From UBA8389 sp035719105 (lineage in GTDB: Bacteria; Bacteroidota; Bacteroidia; Bacteroidales; UBA1402), in contig DASTGN010000006.1 of the NCBI GenBank assembly GCA_035719105.1, positions 62,001-126,000 of the forward strand: a DNA stretch of 64,000 nt, in the 5' to 3' direction. Below the pieces are notes generated by a model. That model was not told the origin of the DNA. It did no database searches and saw only the letters and a program-made list of their open reading frames with translations. The position numbers were made by a program, and so were the translations under genes. This document shows positions 33,976 through 43,362 of the stretch, in pieces (positions within the stretch are counted from its first letter, which is position 1; each line of letters starts with the position of its first letter).

Positions 33976-34842
33976 TCAATTGATGTCAATTTTTTTGGAT
34001 ACGGTTGTTCCATAAACATTGTTCGTGTCGTAAACCCGCATCCTGGCTTCAATAAAATAGTTCCGTTTAAATTCCACATTATATCCCGATGGGCTCTCAA
34101 TCAACCGATCGAACGGAATGGTGTTGAAAAGGTTTTGGATTGCGTTCGGCACTGGAGTATTTCCGTTTCCATCTTTGGGGAAGTGATAGACATAACTATT
34201 CGAATTGACATCAAATGTTGAATCGGTGTATTGGCTGAAATTAACGACCAAGCTCATACCCAACATCATGTTTTTGAAATCAGCATACTTCATGAGGTTG
34301 TAAAGACTATCTTTGAAATGCTGCATGTATCCGGTTCCAAAGTAGGTATTCATTCTGGTGGAATCGAATACAACCGGCTTAACCCAGGCGAACGGTTTTA
34401 ACGTACCACTCACGGGAAATGAACCGGTAAAGGTAAACGTATGCAAGGAGTCAGACCACAATCCCAAAGATCCGGGATATTCCTCTATTTTTTGAGAAAT
34501 CCTTTTTTCTTCCGAAGTAATCGAATTGTAGGCAAAGGTAAAGGTGGTCACCCATGGACAAGAAACACTCTTTTCCTGTGTTTCTGTAATGTTGTACCAC
34601 ACCTCCGAATGATCAATATCTGCTGCTGTGGAATAATATTGTATGACAAACGACATGTTCGATCCAGCACTTACTGTTGAACTTCCCACTTCCCAATAGG
34701 CTTGGGGGCCAATATTGCCAGTGATGGCATTTTCATCGAAAAAATCGTGTTTTTCGCAGGAAGAAAGTGCTGTAAGCATCAAAACATAGATAGCGAATGA
34801 TGCTATTCTGTTCAAAATGTATTGCATTGTTTTACGCTTCAT
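33976..34842 (-). CDS. Surface lipoprotein of the SusCD locus, probable glycan-binding protein
   Basis: The 288-residue lipoprotein has a signal ending in the lipobox ALSSC (cysteine near residue 29), followed by EKHDFFDE, an acidic stretch of the type that exports lipoproteins to the surface in Bacteroidetes. The mature region has alternating beta-strand character, with no domain I can name. It lies 12 bases after susD and 26 bases before the PKD lipoprotein, the usual place for SusE-like proteins. Glycan binding is inferred from position. An alternative start five codons later would not change the product. Confidence 0.75.
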   Translation of the reverse strand: MKRKTMQYILNRIASFAIYVLMLTALSSCEKHDFFDENAITGNIGPQAYWEVGSSTVSAGSNMSFVIQYYSTAADIDHSEVWYNITETQEKSVSCPWVTTFTFAYNSITSEEKRISQKIEEYPGSLGLWSDSLHTFTFTGSFPVSGTLKPFAWVKPVVFDSTRMNTYFGTGYMQHFKDSLYNLMKYADFKNMMLGMSLVVNFSQYTDSTFDVNSNSYVYHFPKDGNGNTPVPNAIQNLFNTIPFDRLIESPSGYNVEFKRNYFIEARMRVYDTNNVYGTTVSKKIDIN

Positions 34843-34854
34843 TGTAAGTTTAAA

Positions 34855-36669
34855 TTATTTCCATTCGGTTGGATCGCTGGCTGTTGCTTTTCCACTTGTA
34901 TTGTAAGCCCAAATCATCCGTTTTTTCAACCATTCGTGGTTTTTATAGGCTCCCAGTCGTTCCAGTTCTTTTCGGTTGTATTTGTCTTCAGTTTCAGGGT
35001 CATAATTCAACCGCTGAATCCAAGCGTTGGGTGAAAGTTCTGCATTAATCCCAAAAGCATCGGATTGCAGCCAATAGGGTTCGTACAGGTTGTAGGGACG
35101 ACGGAGGGAGTATTCAGCTGTCATGGGGTTCGCGCCAGATCCAAAGGCGGCATTGGAAGCAGTAGAATACCCGGGAATGTTAGAACCTACACTTCCATTA
35201 TGACAGGTGGTTACCGTGTAAACAGCAACATTGTCGTAAAAAATGCCATTTTTTTTGCTGCTGTAATTGTATCGGCGCACGTCGTTCCAAAGTTCTGGTT
35301 GCAGGTACATGGCAATGTATTTTTGTTGCATCAGATCGGCAATAGTAAAGAGGCTTTCGCCCGGGAGGCGAATATTGAAGAAACTTCCATAGCGTTTAAT
35401 GGCATTGCTTCCATCAGCAGCAACTGGCTCTTTTATATTCAGTCGGGCAAAATTCCTAAGTACCGCTGCCTTGGTTGTATGGTATGCTGCAGGTTTGTCA
35501 CCACTCCAATATTGTGCTTCTGCTTTTATGAACATGAGCTCCTCGTCGATGATCAATGCCAGATAGCCGTCGTTTTTGGTATATGGGTTTGATCCTGATG
35601 TCGTAGCGTATAAATCCGGGTAGTAGGTCACCTTCATGGAGACATCCATGCCGATATTGCTTTCCAACCATCTGATACCATCGCTACCTGCGACTCCAGT
35701 TCCTCTGGGTGACATGAGTTTTTCCGTGCGTGGATCAAGCGAGGATAGCCTGGTTGTCAGCCGGTTGGGGTAACATCCCAAGATTGCATAAGCCAGGAAT
35801 TTTGAAGGTATGGAAGTCGCCAAACGATTTCCACGACTTTCCCAAGCATTGATGATAGGTGCCGATGGACCCCATGGACAGTTTTGTTCATTGGTTCCCC
35901 CGGCATATTTGTAATGTGGTTCTTCCCAATCCGGGTCGTTCAGAACATCATCCACCATGGCTATAATCCGGTTGCAAACGGCAGGTGTATTTTCCCAATT
36001 TGGTAATTTGCGGAGCCACAGGCGGGCACGAAGTGCTTTGGCATAAAGTCCCCATTTTTTTAGATTTCCAGCGTATATCCGGTCCATCTTTTCCGTAATC
36101 GGAATGTTGTTCGGGTTGTTGATCCATGCCGAATCTTGATACAAAGCGACCAAAGCATCAGCTTCCTGGTACATCCATTCATAGATTTGCTCTTGCGTGT
36201 CGTAGGTTGGAGAGGTCGAAGTGTAAGCGTTGGAACGAGGCATATCCCCGAAGACGTCTGTTGTCAGCATCGTGGATTGCAACATGATGGTACGACCTAT
36301 CAAAATGAAGTTTTTCGAATCAATTTTTTCGGCTGCACGAATCATTTCGTTGATATTGGCGCCCAAATCGTAAAAATGCCTGCGCCATTGCGGGTGACGG
36401 TTCATCGATAAAAACTCCCAACCCTGACTATAGGCATAGACGCCTGTCTGACTCTTCGACGAAGTGGTCAGAGCCTGTGAAAGATAAATGCTGTATTCCG
36501 CGTGGTCGTATATTTCCTGTGCCGCATAGAAACAAGCTGTAGGTAAAGCTTGATCTACCGTAATGATGGTCGGGCTGTCCTTGCTGACGTTTACGTCCAA
36601 AAAATCTTCGCAGCCGGCAAGCAACAACACAACTGGAATGCTCCATACCAAGGATCGGAAAATTTTCAT
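34855..36669 (-). CDS. susD: SusD-like surface glycan-binding lipoprotein
   Basis: The 604-residue protein has signal MKIFRSLVWSIPVVLLLAGC and the typical SusD opening EDFLDVNVSKDSP. TPR-like helices follow, and the SusD/RagB C-terminal pattern appears (LMFIKAEAQYWSGDKPAA; LWNDVRRYNY). SusD proteins cap the SusC transporter and capture glycan. The start at 36669 is chosen since 44 extra upstream codons would overlap the susC 3' end and precede the signal peptide. It lies 31 bases after susC. By context its ligand is a peptidoglycan fragment, for which the sequence offers no direct evidence. Confidence 0.93.
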   Translation of the reverse strand: MKIFRSLVWSIPVVLLLAGCEDFLDVNVSKDSPTIITVDQALPTACFYAAQEIYDHAEYSIYLSQALTTSSKSQTGVYAYSQGWEFLSMNRHPQWRRHFYDLGANINEMIRAAEKIDSKNFILIGRTIMLQSTMLTTDVFGDMPRSNAYTSTSPTYDTQEQIYEWMYQEADALVALYQDSAWINNPNNIPITEKMDRIYAGNLKKWGLYAKALRARLWLRKLPNWENTPAVCNRIIAMVDDVLNDPDWEEPHYKYAGGTNEQNCPWGPSAPIINAWESRGNRLATSIPSKFLAYAILGCYPNRLTTRLSSLDPRTEKLMSPRGTGVAGSDGIRWLESNIGMDVSMKVTYYPDLYATTSGSNPYTKNDGYLALIIDEELMFIKAEAQYWSGDKPAAYHTTKAAVLRNFARLNIKEPVAADGSNAIKRYGSFFNIRLPGESLFTIADLMQQKYIAMYLQPELWNDVRRYNYSSKKNGIFYDNVAVYTVTTCHNGSVGSNIPGYSTASNAAFGSGANPMTAEYSLRRPYNLYEPYWLQSDAFGINAELSPNAWIQRLNYDPETEDKYNRKELERLGAYKNHEWLKKRMIWAYNTSGKATASDPTEWK

Positions 36670-36700
36670 ATTGTTAGATGATTTGTTGAGATTTGACATG

Positions 36701-39700
36701 TTAGAATGTAGCTGTGAGTCCAAAGTTGAAACTTGTTGTGCTGGGTACGGCGAAGTTGTCGATACCTGCAGATCCAGTACCACCAGCGTTGGTATCTGCA
36801 TTTAAATTTGGATCGGCCCCCGTATAACGGGTCAAAAGAAATAAATTTTTACCAGTCACTGTAAATCGCAGGCTTGTAAAAGGAGTTTTCCTGACGTATT
36901 CCGATAAATCGTAATCCATTGTCAGATAACTCAAACGGATATAAGAACCGTCTTCTACGAAGTTTGAACTTACAGCATAAAAATAATTGATGATGGTTGG
37001 ATTGTCAAGCGAAATCGGAGTCGAGTTTGGCTCGTAGCTGCCATCTGGATGTTGCACGACACCATCCACCACAATTTGTCGGCCACGGTAGGTTTCGAGC
37101 ATTTTACTTTGACCGTTTGAAATCAGACCGCGACCAGTTACGTTAACCATGTCGCCACCTAGACGCCCTTCAAATAAAAAGGACAGCATCCATTTTTTGT
37201 ATTTGAATGTGTTTGTTATTCCAGAATGGAAAAGTGGCTCACGGTTGCCAATGTATTTGTTTTTATTCGGGTCGATTTTGGGATAACCATCCGAACCGAC
37301 AATGATTTTTCCTTCTTCAGTGCGTAGATAATCTTTACCCGATATACCTGTGGTAGAACCTCCCAAATAGGCTGAAGTGTAGATGTCGCCGTATTGTGTT
37401 CCAGTAATTTCAGCGACTTCTTCCGGCAAATTGGTGACGGTACCGCGATTCATACCAAAGTTCAGGATGGTTGTCCACGATAGGTTACGGTTTCTAATAA
37501 TGTCCTGTGCCAGAGAAAATTCAACACCCTGGTTTCGAATGGCTCCTTCGTTGCGTGTTTGCAAGATGTAACCCGAAGATGGTGATACACGAACTGTAAC
37601 TATCTGGTTGTCAGCCTTAACAGAATAATAAGCCAAGTCCAATCGCGTACGGTTGTCAAAGAAGCGCAAATCTGCACCGATTTCCCATGAATACGACATT
37701 TCTGGCATCAGATTTCTGTCGGCAGAAGACAGGGTAGGATCTATTCCGTAACCATTATCCGGGAAAGTTGCGAATTGCTTAAATCGACGGTCGTACAGAT
37801 ATACACCTGCATCTTTACCTACGACTGCATAATTTCCACGAAGTTTACCATAATTGAAAACTTTACTACCCAGATTGAATAATTCAGAGAAAAGTAAACC
37901 TCCTGTTATGGAAGGATAATAATAGGGGTTGGTAAGAATGGTCGAAGACCAGTCCCATCTGCTGGTGACGCTCAGCGATGCAAGTCCTTTGTAGTCTCCA
38001 CGAATTTCACCAAAATAACCGTACATGCGTTTCAGTCTGTGTTCAGCCGTTCGGTCACCAAGGAAAATATAATTGCTATTCGTGTTGCTTAAGCTATATG
38101 TGCCCGGAATAATAAAGTCTCTTCCTGAATTGGAAGTAGAGAAACTTTCCTCCATTTTTAAGTCTGTTCCAGCCAAAAAGTCGATGTTGAAGTTTTCGTT
38201 CAGTTCAATTTTATAGGTTGCTAAAGCGGAAGCCGAAAATAAACTGCCTCTACTCATTGAGGTCCTGTACGAACCCAATAAATCTTTGTCCATATTCTCA
38301 ATATCCTTACTTGACAAATAAGGTGTGTTGGCATACTTATCGAGAAACTCATAATAGGAATTCAACTTATTGTTATATACCGCCAAATCTGCTGGAGTAG
38401 CGTTTTCTGCAGGGTTCTCAGGTTTAACGATGTGAGGTAAAACGACGGAATCGTCGAAACGGGGAACCGTATAGCCGTCATAAGAATAGGCATTGGTGTC
38501 ATAACCTACTCGACCGGTAATATTCAAATTTCTGACCGGTTTCCATTCAAGGGAACCATTCAGAATGTTCCTTAGCTTTTTATTGGTGCCTTTGTCATTG
38601 TAACGCGAAAAGAGTGGACTCATGGGCGAAGTGTACTTTTGACCATCGCCTTCATTGTAATAAAAGAAGTGCGGATAACCATTGATTAGCTCATAATCAG
38701 TGATATCATAGATTATCGGAAAGTTGTAAACAGCTGACATTCCAGTGGAAGAAAAGGACTGAGATGTGTTTTCCTGAATGTTAGCCGAGAAGTTGAATGT
38801 AAGTGAGTTGATGGGTTGATAGGTGGCTTTCAACATGACTCCCCATTTGTTCAGATAATCATTTGGTACAATCCCATTGTTTTTTGAAAGATTGATCGAA
38901 GTGTAGGTGTAAAATTTCTCGCTTCCACCACTGAAGCTTAGATCGTATTTTTGATAAAAACCATTTCGTAAGAAATGGTCGACATTGTCATATGTTTTTT
39001 GGCCTTCGTTCAATAATGGTCCCCATCCACCAAAAGCTTTGTCAACGTAAAAGCCCTGCGATCCCGGGGCATAACTTGTTTGCAGTTGTTGCAGACGGGT
39101 AGGAGTGTCGTATTGTCCGCTTACATTTGCTGTGGCAGTAATTTTCCCAACTTTTCCTTTTTTAGTGGTAATCATAATCACGCCATTAGCTGCATCCTGA
39201 CCGTAAAGCGCAGCAGCAGCAGCTCCTTTTAAAACCGTAACATTTTCTATGTCGTTCGGATTGATATCAGCCGCTGAACTCCCCTTGCCAGCTAAGGGTA
39301 TCCCGTCAAGGATGAACAAGGGTTCGTTGCTTTGACCGTTATTCATCGATGAAATGCCACGAATGATAACTTGGGTGCCCGAGTTGGGTGACCCGCTGGA
39401 ATTCGTCACGCTTAAACCAGCAATTTTTCCTTGCAGTGCGTTTACAAAATTTTGAGACTTGTTTTCTGTCAACAAATCGGAGTTAATGCTTTGTACGGCA
39501 AAATTCATCCGCTTCTTTTCTTGCTGGATGCCCATTGCCGTTACAACTACTTCGTCAATGCCATGCGCACTCGATTGCATGGTTATGTTGAGAACAGACA
39601 TCGAAGGAGTAATTCTTTGTTCTTGCGTGATCTTTCCGACATAACTGAAGACTAATGTTGACGATGCAGGAACGGAAGAAAAGCTGTATTTCCCGTTCAC

Positions 39701-39862
39701 GTCGGTAATGGTCACGGAAGTTGTCGAACCCTTGACAAGAACAGAAACTCCAATCAAGACTTCCTGGTTTTCGTCAACGACAACTCCTGAAATGGAATGT
39801 TGTGCCAAAGCATCTATCGTTGTAAATACAAGTAAAAGGAGTAGAAAAAAATACTTTTTCAT
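36701..39862 (-). CDS. susC: SusC-like TonB-dependent outer-membrane transporter
   Basis: The 1053-residue outer-membrane transporter imports oligosaccharides using TonB energy. The signal peptide ends at DALAQ. A carboxypeptidase-regulatory-like domain (HSISGVVVDENQEVLIGVSV) and the TonB box/plug region (GIDEVVVTAMGIQ; SVTNSSGSPNSGTQVIIRG) follow. The SusC motif VTVLKGAAAAALYGQDAANG precedes a 22-strand barrel that ends SFNFGLTATF. It has no STN domain, so it does not signal through an ECF sigma/anti-sigma pair. It is first gene of the minus arm. No clear TAnnTTTG was found upstream on the minus strand. Confidence 0.96.
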   Translation of the reverse strand: MKKYFFLLLLLVFTTIDALAQHSISGVVVDENQEVLIGVSVLVKGSTTSVTITDVNGKYSFSSVPASSTLVFSYVGKITQEQRITPSMSVLNITMQSSAHGIDEVVVTAMGIQQEKKRMNFAVQSINSDLLTENKSQNFVNALQGKIAGLSVTNSSGSPNSGTQVIIRGISSMNNGQSNEPLFILDGIPLAGKGSSAADINPNDIENVTVLKGAAAAALYGQDAANGVIMITTKKGKVGKITATANVSGQYDTPTRLQQLQTSYAPGSQGFYVDKAFGGWGPLLNEGQKTYDNVDHFLRNGFYQKYDLSFSGGSEKFYTYTSINLSKNNGIVPNDYLNKWGVMLKATYQPINSLTFNFSANIQENTSQSFSSTGMSAVYNFPIIYDITDYELINGYPHFFYYNEGDGQKYTSPMSPLFSRYNDKGTNKKLRNILNGSLEWKPVRNLNITGRVGYDTNAYSYDGYTVPRFDDSVVLPHIVKPENPAENATPADLAVYNNKLNSYYEFLDKYANTPYLSSKDIENMDKDLLGSYRTSMSRGSLFSASALATYKIELNENFNIDFLAGTDLKMEESFSTSNSGRDFIIPGTYSLSNTNSNYIFLGDRTAEHRLKRMYGYFGEIRGDYKGLASLSVTSRWDWSSTILTNPYYYPSITGGLLFSELFNLGSKVFNYGKLRGNYAVVGKDAGVYLYDRRFKQFATFPDNGYGIDPTLSSADRNLMPEMSYSWEIGADLRFFDNRTRLDLAYYSVKADNQIVTVRVSPSSGYILQTRNEGAIRNQGVEFSLAQDIIRNRNLSWTTILNFGMNRGTVTNLPEEVAEITGTQYGDIYTSAYLGGSTTGISGKDYLRTEEGKIIVGSDGYPKIDPNKNKYIGNREPLFHSGITNTFKYKKWMLSFLFEGRLGGDMVNVTGRGLISNGQSKMLETYRGRQIVVDGVVQHPDGSYEPNSTPISLDNPTIINYFYAVSSNFVEDGSYIRLSYLTMDYDLSEYVRKTPFTSLRFTVTGKNLFLLTRYTGADPNLNADTNAGGTGSAGIDNFAVPSTTSFNFGLTATF

Positions 39863-40378
39863 ACTGATGGATTCGATTTAATGGAATTTTTTTAAGGAAA
39901 AAAAGGTTAATGGTGGTGTGTTTTCATTTATATCGTTTTGTTGTTTTTGTGCTACAACAGCGATATTTAAGGAGTTTCAAAGAACGAACAATCATCTTAT
40001 CAGTGACTACTGACGAATCAGTTCCCTTTACCAAAGAGATTCAGTGAATTTAGATGTTTTTTTCCAACGGACAACTTTTATTTCGATATTTGTTACATAA
40101 ATTTACATATATTATGATTTATAAATATATTTTATATTTAATATCGGATTTTGGGCTTAGAACTCGTTATTTTAAGTTTTAAAGGTTAAAATAAATCTAT
40201 AAAACCTAATATATGTTATTTTATAGGGATATTGCAAGATGTAATTAGATAGAAAAGTACCTTTGTTTAAGAGGTAATTTCAATTATTAAGCATCTAAAG
40301 GGCTTAATATCAAATCAATATAAGGTCAATCTCCCTGGTTTTTTTGATTTATATGGAATAAACTTAATAATTAATGCA
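39863..40378. promoter_or_regulatory. Divergent intergenic region between the two PUL arms
   Basis: This 516-base, AT-rich stretch is the longest without a gene. It separates susC (minus) from the kinase-MurQ gene (plus). It holds an exact plus-strand -7 box near its right end, the inverted repeat TCAGT-GACT-ACTGA at about 39999-40012, and a distant pair CGATATT/AATATCG (40084-40090 and 40140-40146). None is convincing as an operator. No ORF or structured RNA was recognised. Confidence 0.5.
40258..40265 (+). promoter_or_regulatory. -7 promoter box of the kinase-MurQ operon (TACCTTTG)
   Basis: Exact TAnnTTTG match, with a TTG at 40233-40235 as possible -33 element. It implies a leader of about 105 bases before the ATG at 40379. 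Confidence 0.6.
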
Positions 40379-42055
40379 ATGATATTATTAGCCGATAGTG
40401 GTTCGACCAAAACAACTTGGGCTCTTTTAAAAGAGGATCAATCTTGCATCCGTTACTATACTGCGGGGATAAATCCTTTTTTTCAATCCGAAGAAGAGAT
40501 TGAAAATCATTTGCGTACGGATTTGCTTCCTCGTTTGGGAGTTAAAAATTTTTCCGAAATTCATTTTTATGGTGCTGGCTGTACTACCGACATCCAGAAA
40601 CAATTGGTTCGGAATGCCTTTGCACGAGTTTTCGAGTTTGAAGTGATTGAGGTGGAGAGTGATATGTTGGAAGCAGCTAGAGCACTTTGTGGAGACGAAC
40701 CGGGAATTGCCTGCATATTAGGTACTGGATCCAATTCTTGTTATTATGATGGCAAGGCTATTGCAAAAAGTGTTTCTCCATTGGGTTATCTGATTGGTGA
40801 CGAAGGCGGAGGGGTTTCGCTCGGTAGACGTTTGGTTTCAGATTGTTTGAAAAATCAATTGACTGAAACGCTGAAGAAGAAGTTTTTTAAACGTTTTGGA
40901 TTGACGGAAGCTCAAATTATGGATACCATCTACCATAAGCCTTTCCCCAATCGTTTCCTGGCCTCTTTTTCCATCTTCCTGAAAGAAAACCTGACAGAAC
41001 CTGAAGTGTATTCCATCGTGTATGATGGATTTTCGGAGTTCTTCAAACGAAATGTGTATCAGTACGATTATCAAAACCTTACTGTTCATGTCACTGGTTC
41101 TATTGGATTCCATTTTGCAGAAGTTTTGCGAAAAGTAGCTTCGGATTTGTCCATTAAAATTGGAAAAATCTTTCAGGATCCCATGGATGGGCTTATACTT
41201 TATTACCACGAGAAAAATAAGAAGGTGAACTCTGATAAGACATTTCTAAAGGTGACTGAAATGGCTTCCCTACACGATAACCTGGAGAATCGTTCAGTGT
41301 TGGAGCTGCTGAGTGGCATCAATGAAGAGGATCACAAAATTGCGGACGCCGTGGAGAAAGTTATTCCCGCTTTGAATGTTCTAGTAGAGTCAATTTTAGA
41401 ACGAATGAAGCGCGGAGGCCGAATTTTCTATTTGGGGGCAGGAACCAGTGGTCGACTGGGAGTTCTGGACGCTTCGGAAATTCCACCAACTTATGGCATG
41501 CCCAAAGAGCTGGTTATCGGTTTGATTGCCGGAGGAGACGTCGCTTTGAGAAATTCGGTGGAAGGCGCCGAGGACGACAGTGAGAAAGGCTGGAAAGAAT
41601 TGCTTGATTATCAGATTAATATTAAAGATACCGTTATTGGAATTGCCGCATCGGGAACAACTCCTTATGTGATTGGCGCACTGAAGCATTGTCGTGAAAA
41701 TGGTATTTTGACAGCTTCCATCTCTTGTAATCCGAATTCTCCAGTTTCGGAACAGGCGGATATTCCGATTGAAGTTTTCGTTGGACCTGAATTTGTTACT
41801 GGAAGTACTCGAATGAAATCTGGTACGGCTCAGAAATTGATTTTGAATATGATCACGACTTCAACCATGATAAAATTGGGCAGGGTAAAGGGGAACCGTA
41901 TGGTTAACATGCAATTGACCAATAAAAAACTGATAGACAGAGGTACCCGAATGATCATGCAGGAGACCAAATTGGAATACGAAGCGGCAAAAAATTTGCT
42001 GCTTTTGCATGGTTCAGTTAAAATCGCTGTAGATGCTTTTAATAAAGTGAATTAA
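40379..42055 (+). CDS. murQ: Fusion of BadF-type amino-sugar kinase and MurNAc-6-P etherase (MurQ)
   Basis: The 558-residue cytosolic fusion joins two successive steps of MurNAc use. Residues 1-280 form a MurK/NagK-like BadF kinase with LLADSGSTKTTW (ATP phosphate loop), SDMLEAARAL, LGTGSNSCYYDG and GDEGGGVSLG. After a basic linker near 280-292, residues 293-558 form MurQ, a SIS-fold etherase that converts MurNAc-6-P to GlcNAc-6-P and D-lactate. It has LGAGTSGRLGVLDASEIPPT (near 354), SVEGAEDD with the catalytic-type glutamate, and the RVKGNRMVNM segment. No signal peptide. The two activities are normally separate adjacent genes (murK, murQ). It is the first gene of the plus arm, 21 bases before namZ. 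Confidence 0.94.
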   Translation: MILLADSGSTKTTWALLKEDQSCIRYYTAGINPFFQSEEEIENHLRTDLLPRLGVKNFSEIHFYGAGCTTDIQKQLVRNAFARVFEFEVIEVESDMLEAARALCGDEPGIACILGTGSNSCYYDGKAIAKSVSPLGYLIGDEGGGVSLGRRLVSDCLKNQLTETLKKKFFKRFGLTEAQIMDTIYHKPFPNRFLASFSIFLKENLTEPEVYSIVYDGFSEFFKRNVYQYDYQNLTVHVTGSIGFHFAEVLRKVASDLSIKIGKIFQDPMDGLILYYHEKNKKVNSDKTFLKVTEMASLHDNLENRSVLELLSGINEEDHKIADAVEKVIPALNVLVESILERMKRGGRIFYLGAGTSGRLGVLDASEIPPTYGMPKELVIGLIAGGDVALRNSVEGAEDDSEKGWKELLDYQINIKDTVIGIAASGTTPYVIGALKHCRENGILTASISCNPNSPVSEQADIPIEVFVGPEFVTGSTRMKSGTAQKLILNMITTSTMIKLGRVKGNRMVNMQLTNKKLIDRGTRMIMQETKLEYEAAKNLLLLHGSVKIAVDAFNKVN

Positions 42056-42076
42056 TCACCTAATAAAGAAATTCAT

Positions 42077-43312
42077 ATGATTCAAGCAAAGAAATGGATT
42101 TGGGTTTTGGTTCCCTTTTTTACTTTAACGAACGTTTTTGCAGCCAAAGTAAAAACCGGAATAGAGGTTTTAAGTGACCAGAATTTTGAGTTGCTTAAAG
42201 GTAAACGCGTTGGTTTGATAACGAATCCAACGGGGGTTGATTCGCATCTTAAATCGACCGTCGATATTCTGAAAGAAGCTCCAGGTGTAAATCTCGTCGC
42301 ACTTTACGGGCCTGAACATGGGGTTCGGGGAGATGCTTATGCAGGGGATCTGGTGGATATGGACAAAGATAATCGGACAGGTTTGCCAGTATACTCGTTG
42401 TATGGTAAAACCCGTAAACCTACACCAGACATGCTGAAAGATTTGGATGTGCTGGTCTATGATATTCAGGATATTGGATGTAGATCTTACACCTATATCA
42501 GTACAATGGGCCTGGCCATGCAGGCTGCAGCCGAGCAAGGTGTTGAGTTTGTGGTTCTGGACCGCCCCAATCCCCTCGGAGGTTTGAAGGTGGAGGGAAA
42601 TCTGGTTGAAGAGCCTTTCATTTCGTTTGTCAGCCAATTTAAAATTCCTTATTTATATGGTCTTACCCCTGGAGAATTGGCTAAAATGCTCAACGATGAA
42701 AACCTATTGGGTAAAAAATGTAAGTTGACTGTCGTGCCTATGAAAGGGTGGCGAAGAAGCATGACTTTTAAGGAAACCGGTTTGCCTTGGGTGTTGACAT
42801 CCCCACATATTCCATACGCTGAGTCAGCTTGTTTTTATGCAACATCCGGTATCTTGGGAGAACTTGGATTAATCTCTGTCGGGGTTGGCTATACGCTTCC
42901 TTTTCAACTGTTTGCCAAAGATTCCATTGACGCTCTCTTGTTGGCCAGCCATTTAAACCAACTTGGATTGCCCGGGGTACTGTTTCGTCCCCTTTCAATT
43001 AAGCCATTTTATGGTGTGGGACAGGGACTTCTCTATTCTGGAGTACAAACTTTTATTACCAATTACAAAGTGGTTCGTTTAACGGAGATTCAGTTTTACG
43101 TCATGCAGGAAATGGTAGCGCTTTATCCTGAGCTTAAATTTTTCGGACCGTCGACTGCATCCAGGTTTGCCATGTTTGATAAAGTCAACGGCAGTGATCA
43201 GATTCGGTTGAAGCTCTCGGTCGGCATGAAAGTTGCGGATATACTTCCGTTCTGGCGTAAAGACGAGGAGGCCTTTAAGGTAAAGTCAAAATGGTATTAC
43301 TTGTATCGTTGA
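42077..43312 (+). CDS. namZ: NamZ-like exo-beta-N-acetylmuramidase (DUF1343, GH171)
   Basis: The 411-residue protein has a signal peptide (about 1-22, ending NVFAA) and a single DUF1343 domain: GKRVGLITNPTGVD, LVALYGPEHGVRGD, GLPVYSLYGKTRKPT, YDIQDIGCRSYTYISTM, VVLDRPNPLGG and SPHIPYAESACFYA. NamZ enzymes release terminal MurNAc from the non-reducing end of denuded murein glycans. It has no lipobox or T9SS domain, so it is predicted periplasmic, acting after SusCD import. Its place between the kinase-MurQ fusion and the NagB fusion strongly supports a MurNAc-releasing role. Confidence 0.93.
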   Translation: MIQAKKWIWVLVPFFTLTNVFAAKVKTGIEVLSDQNFELLKGKRVGLITNPTGVDSHLKSTVDILKEAPGVNLVALYGPEHGVRGDAYAGDLVDMDKDNRTGLPVYSLYGKTRKPTPDMLKDLDVLVYDIQDIGCRSYTYISTMGLAMQAAAEQGVEFVVLDRPNPLGGLKVEGNLVEEPFISFVSQFKIPYLYGLTPGELAKMLNDENLLGKKCKLTVVPMKGWRRSMTFKETGLPWVLTSPHIPYAESACFYATSGILGELGLISVGVGYTLPFQLFAKDSIDALLLASHLNQLGLPGVLFRPLSIKPFYGVGQGLLYSGVQTFITNYKVVRLTEIQFYVMQEMVALYPELKFFGPSTASRFAMFDKVNGSDQIRLKLSVGMKVADILPFWRKDEEAFKVKSKWYYLYR

Positions 43313-43362
43313 TGGGTTTGTTTAAAGAAGCTTTCTTGCTGAAAATAAAATAATTGATTAAA

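Noticed and set aside
35065..35592. 175-residue plus-strand open frame within susD
   Set aside because: Antisense to a clear SusD gene; no start context or recognisable domain.
39941..39960. GTTTTTGTG string in the divergent region, resembling part of the shared 17-base glucan element
   Set aside because: Only nine bases match, no -7 box lies at the same distance, and T-rich strings of this length are expected by chance.
40084..40146. CGATATT/AATATCG inverted repeat
   Set aside because: Seven-base AT-rich arms 49 bases apart in an AT-rich region; not distinguishable from chance.
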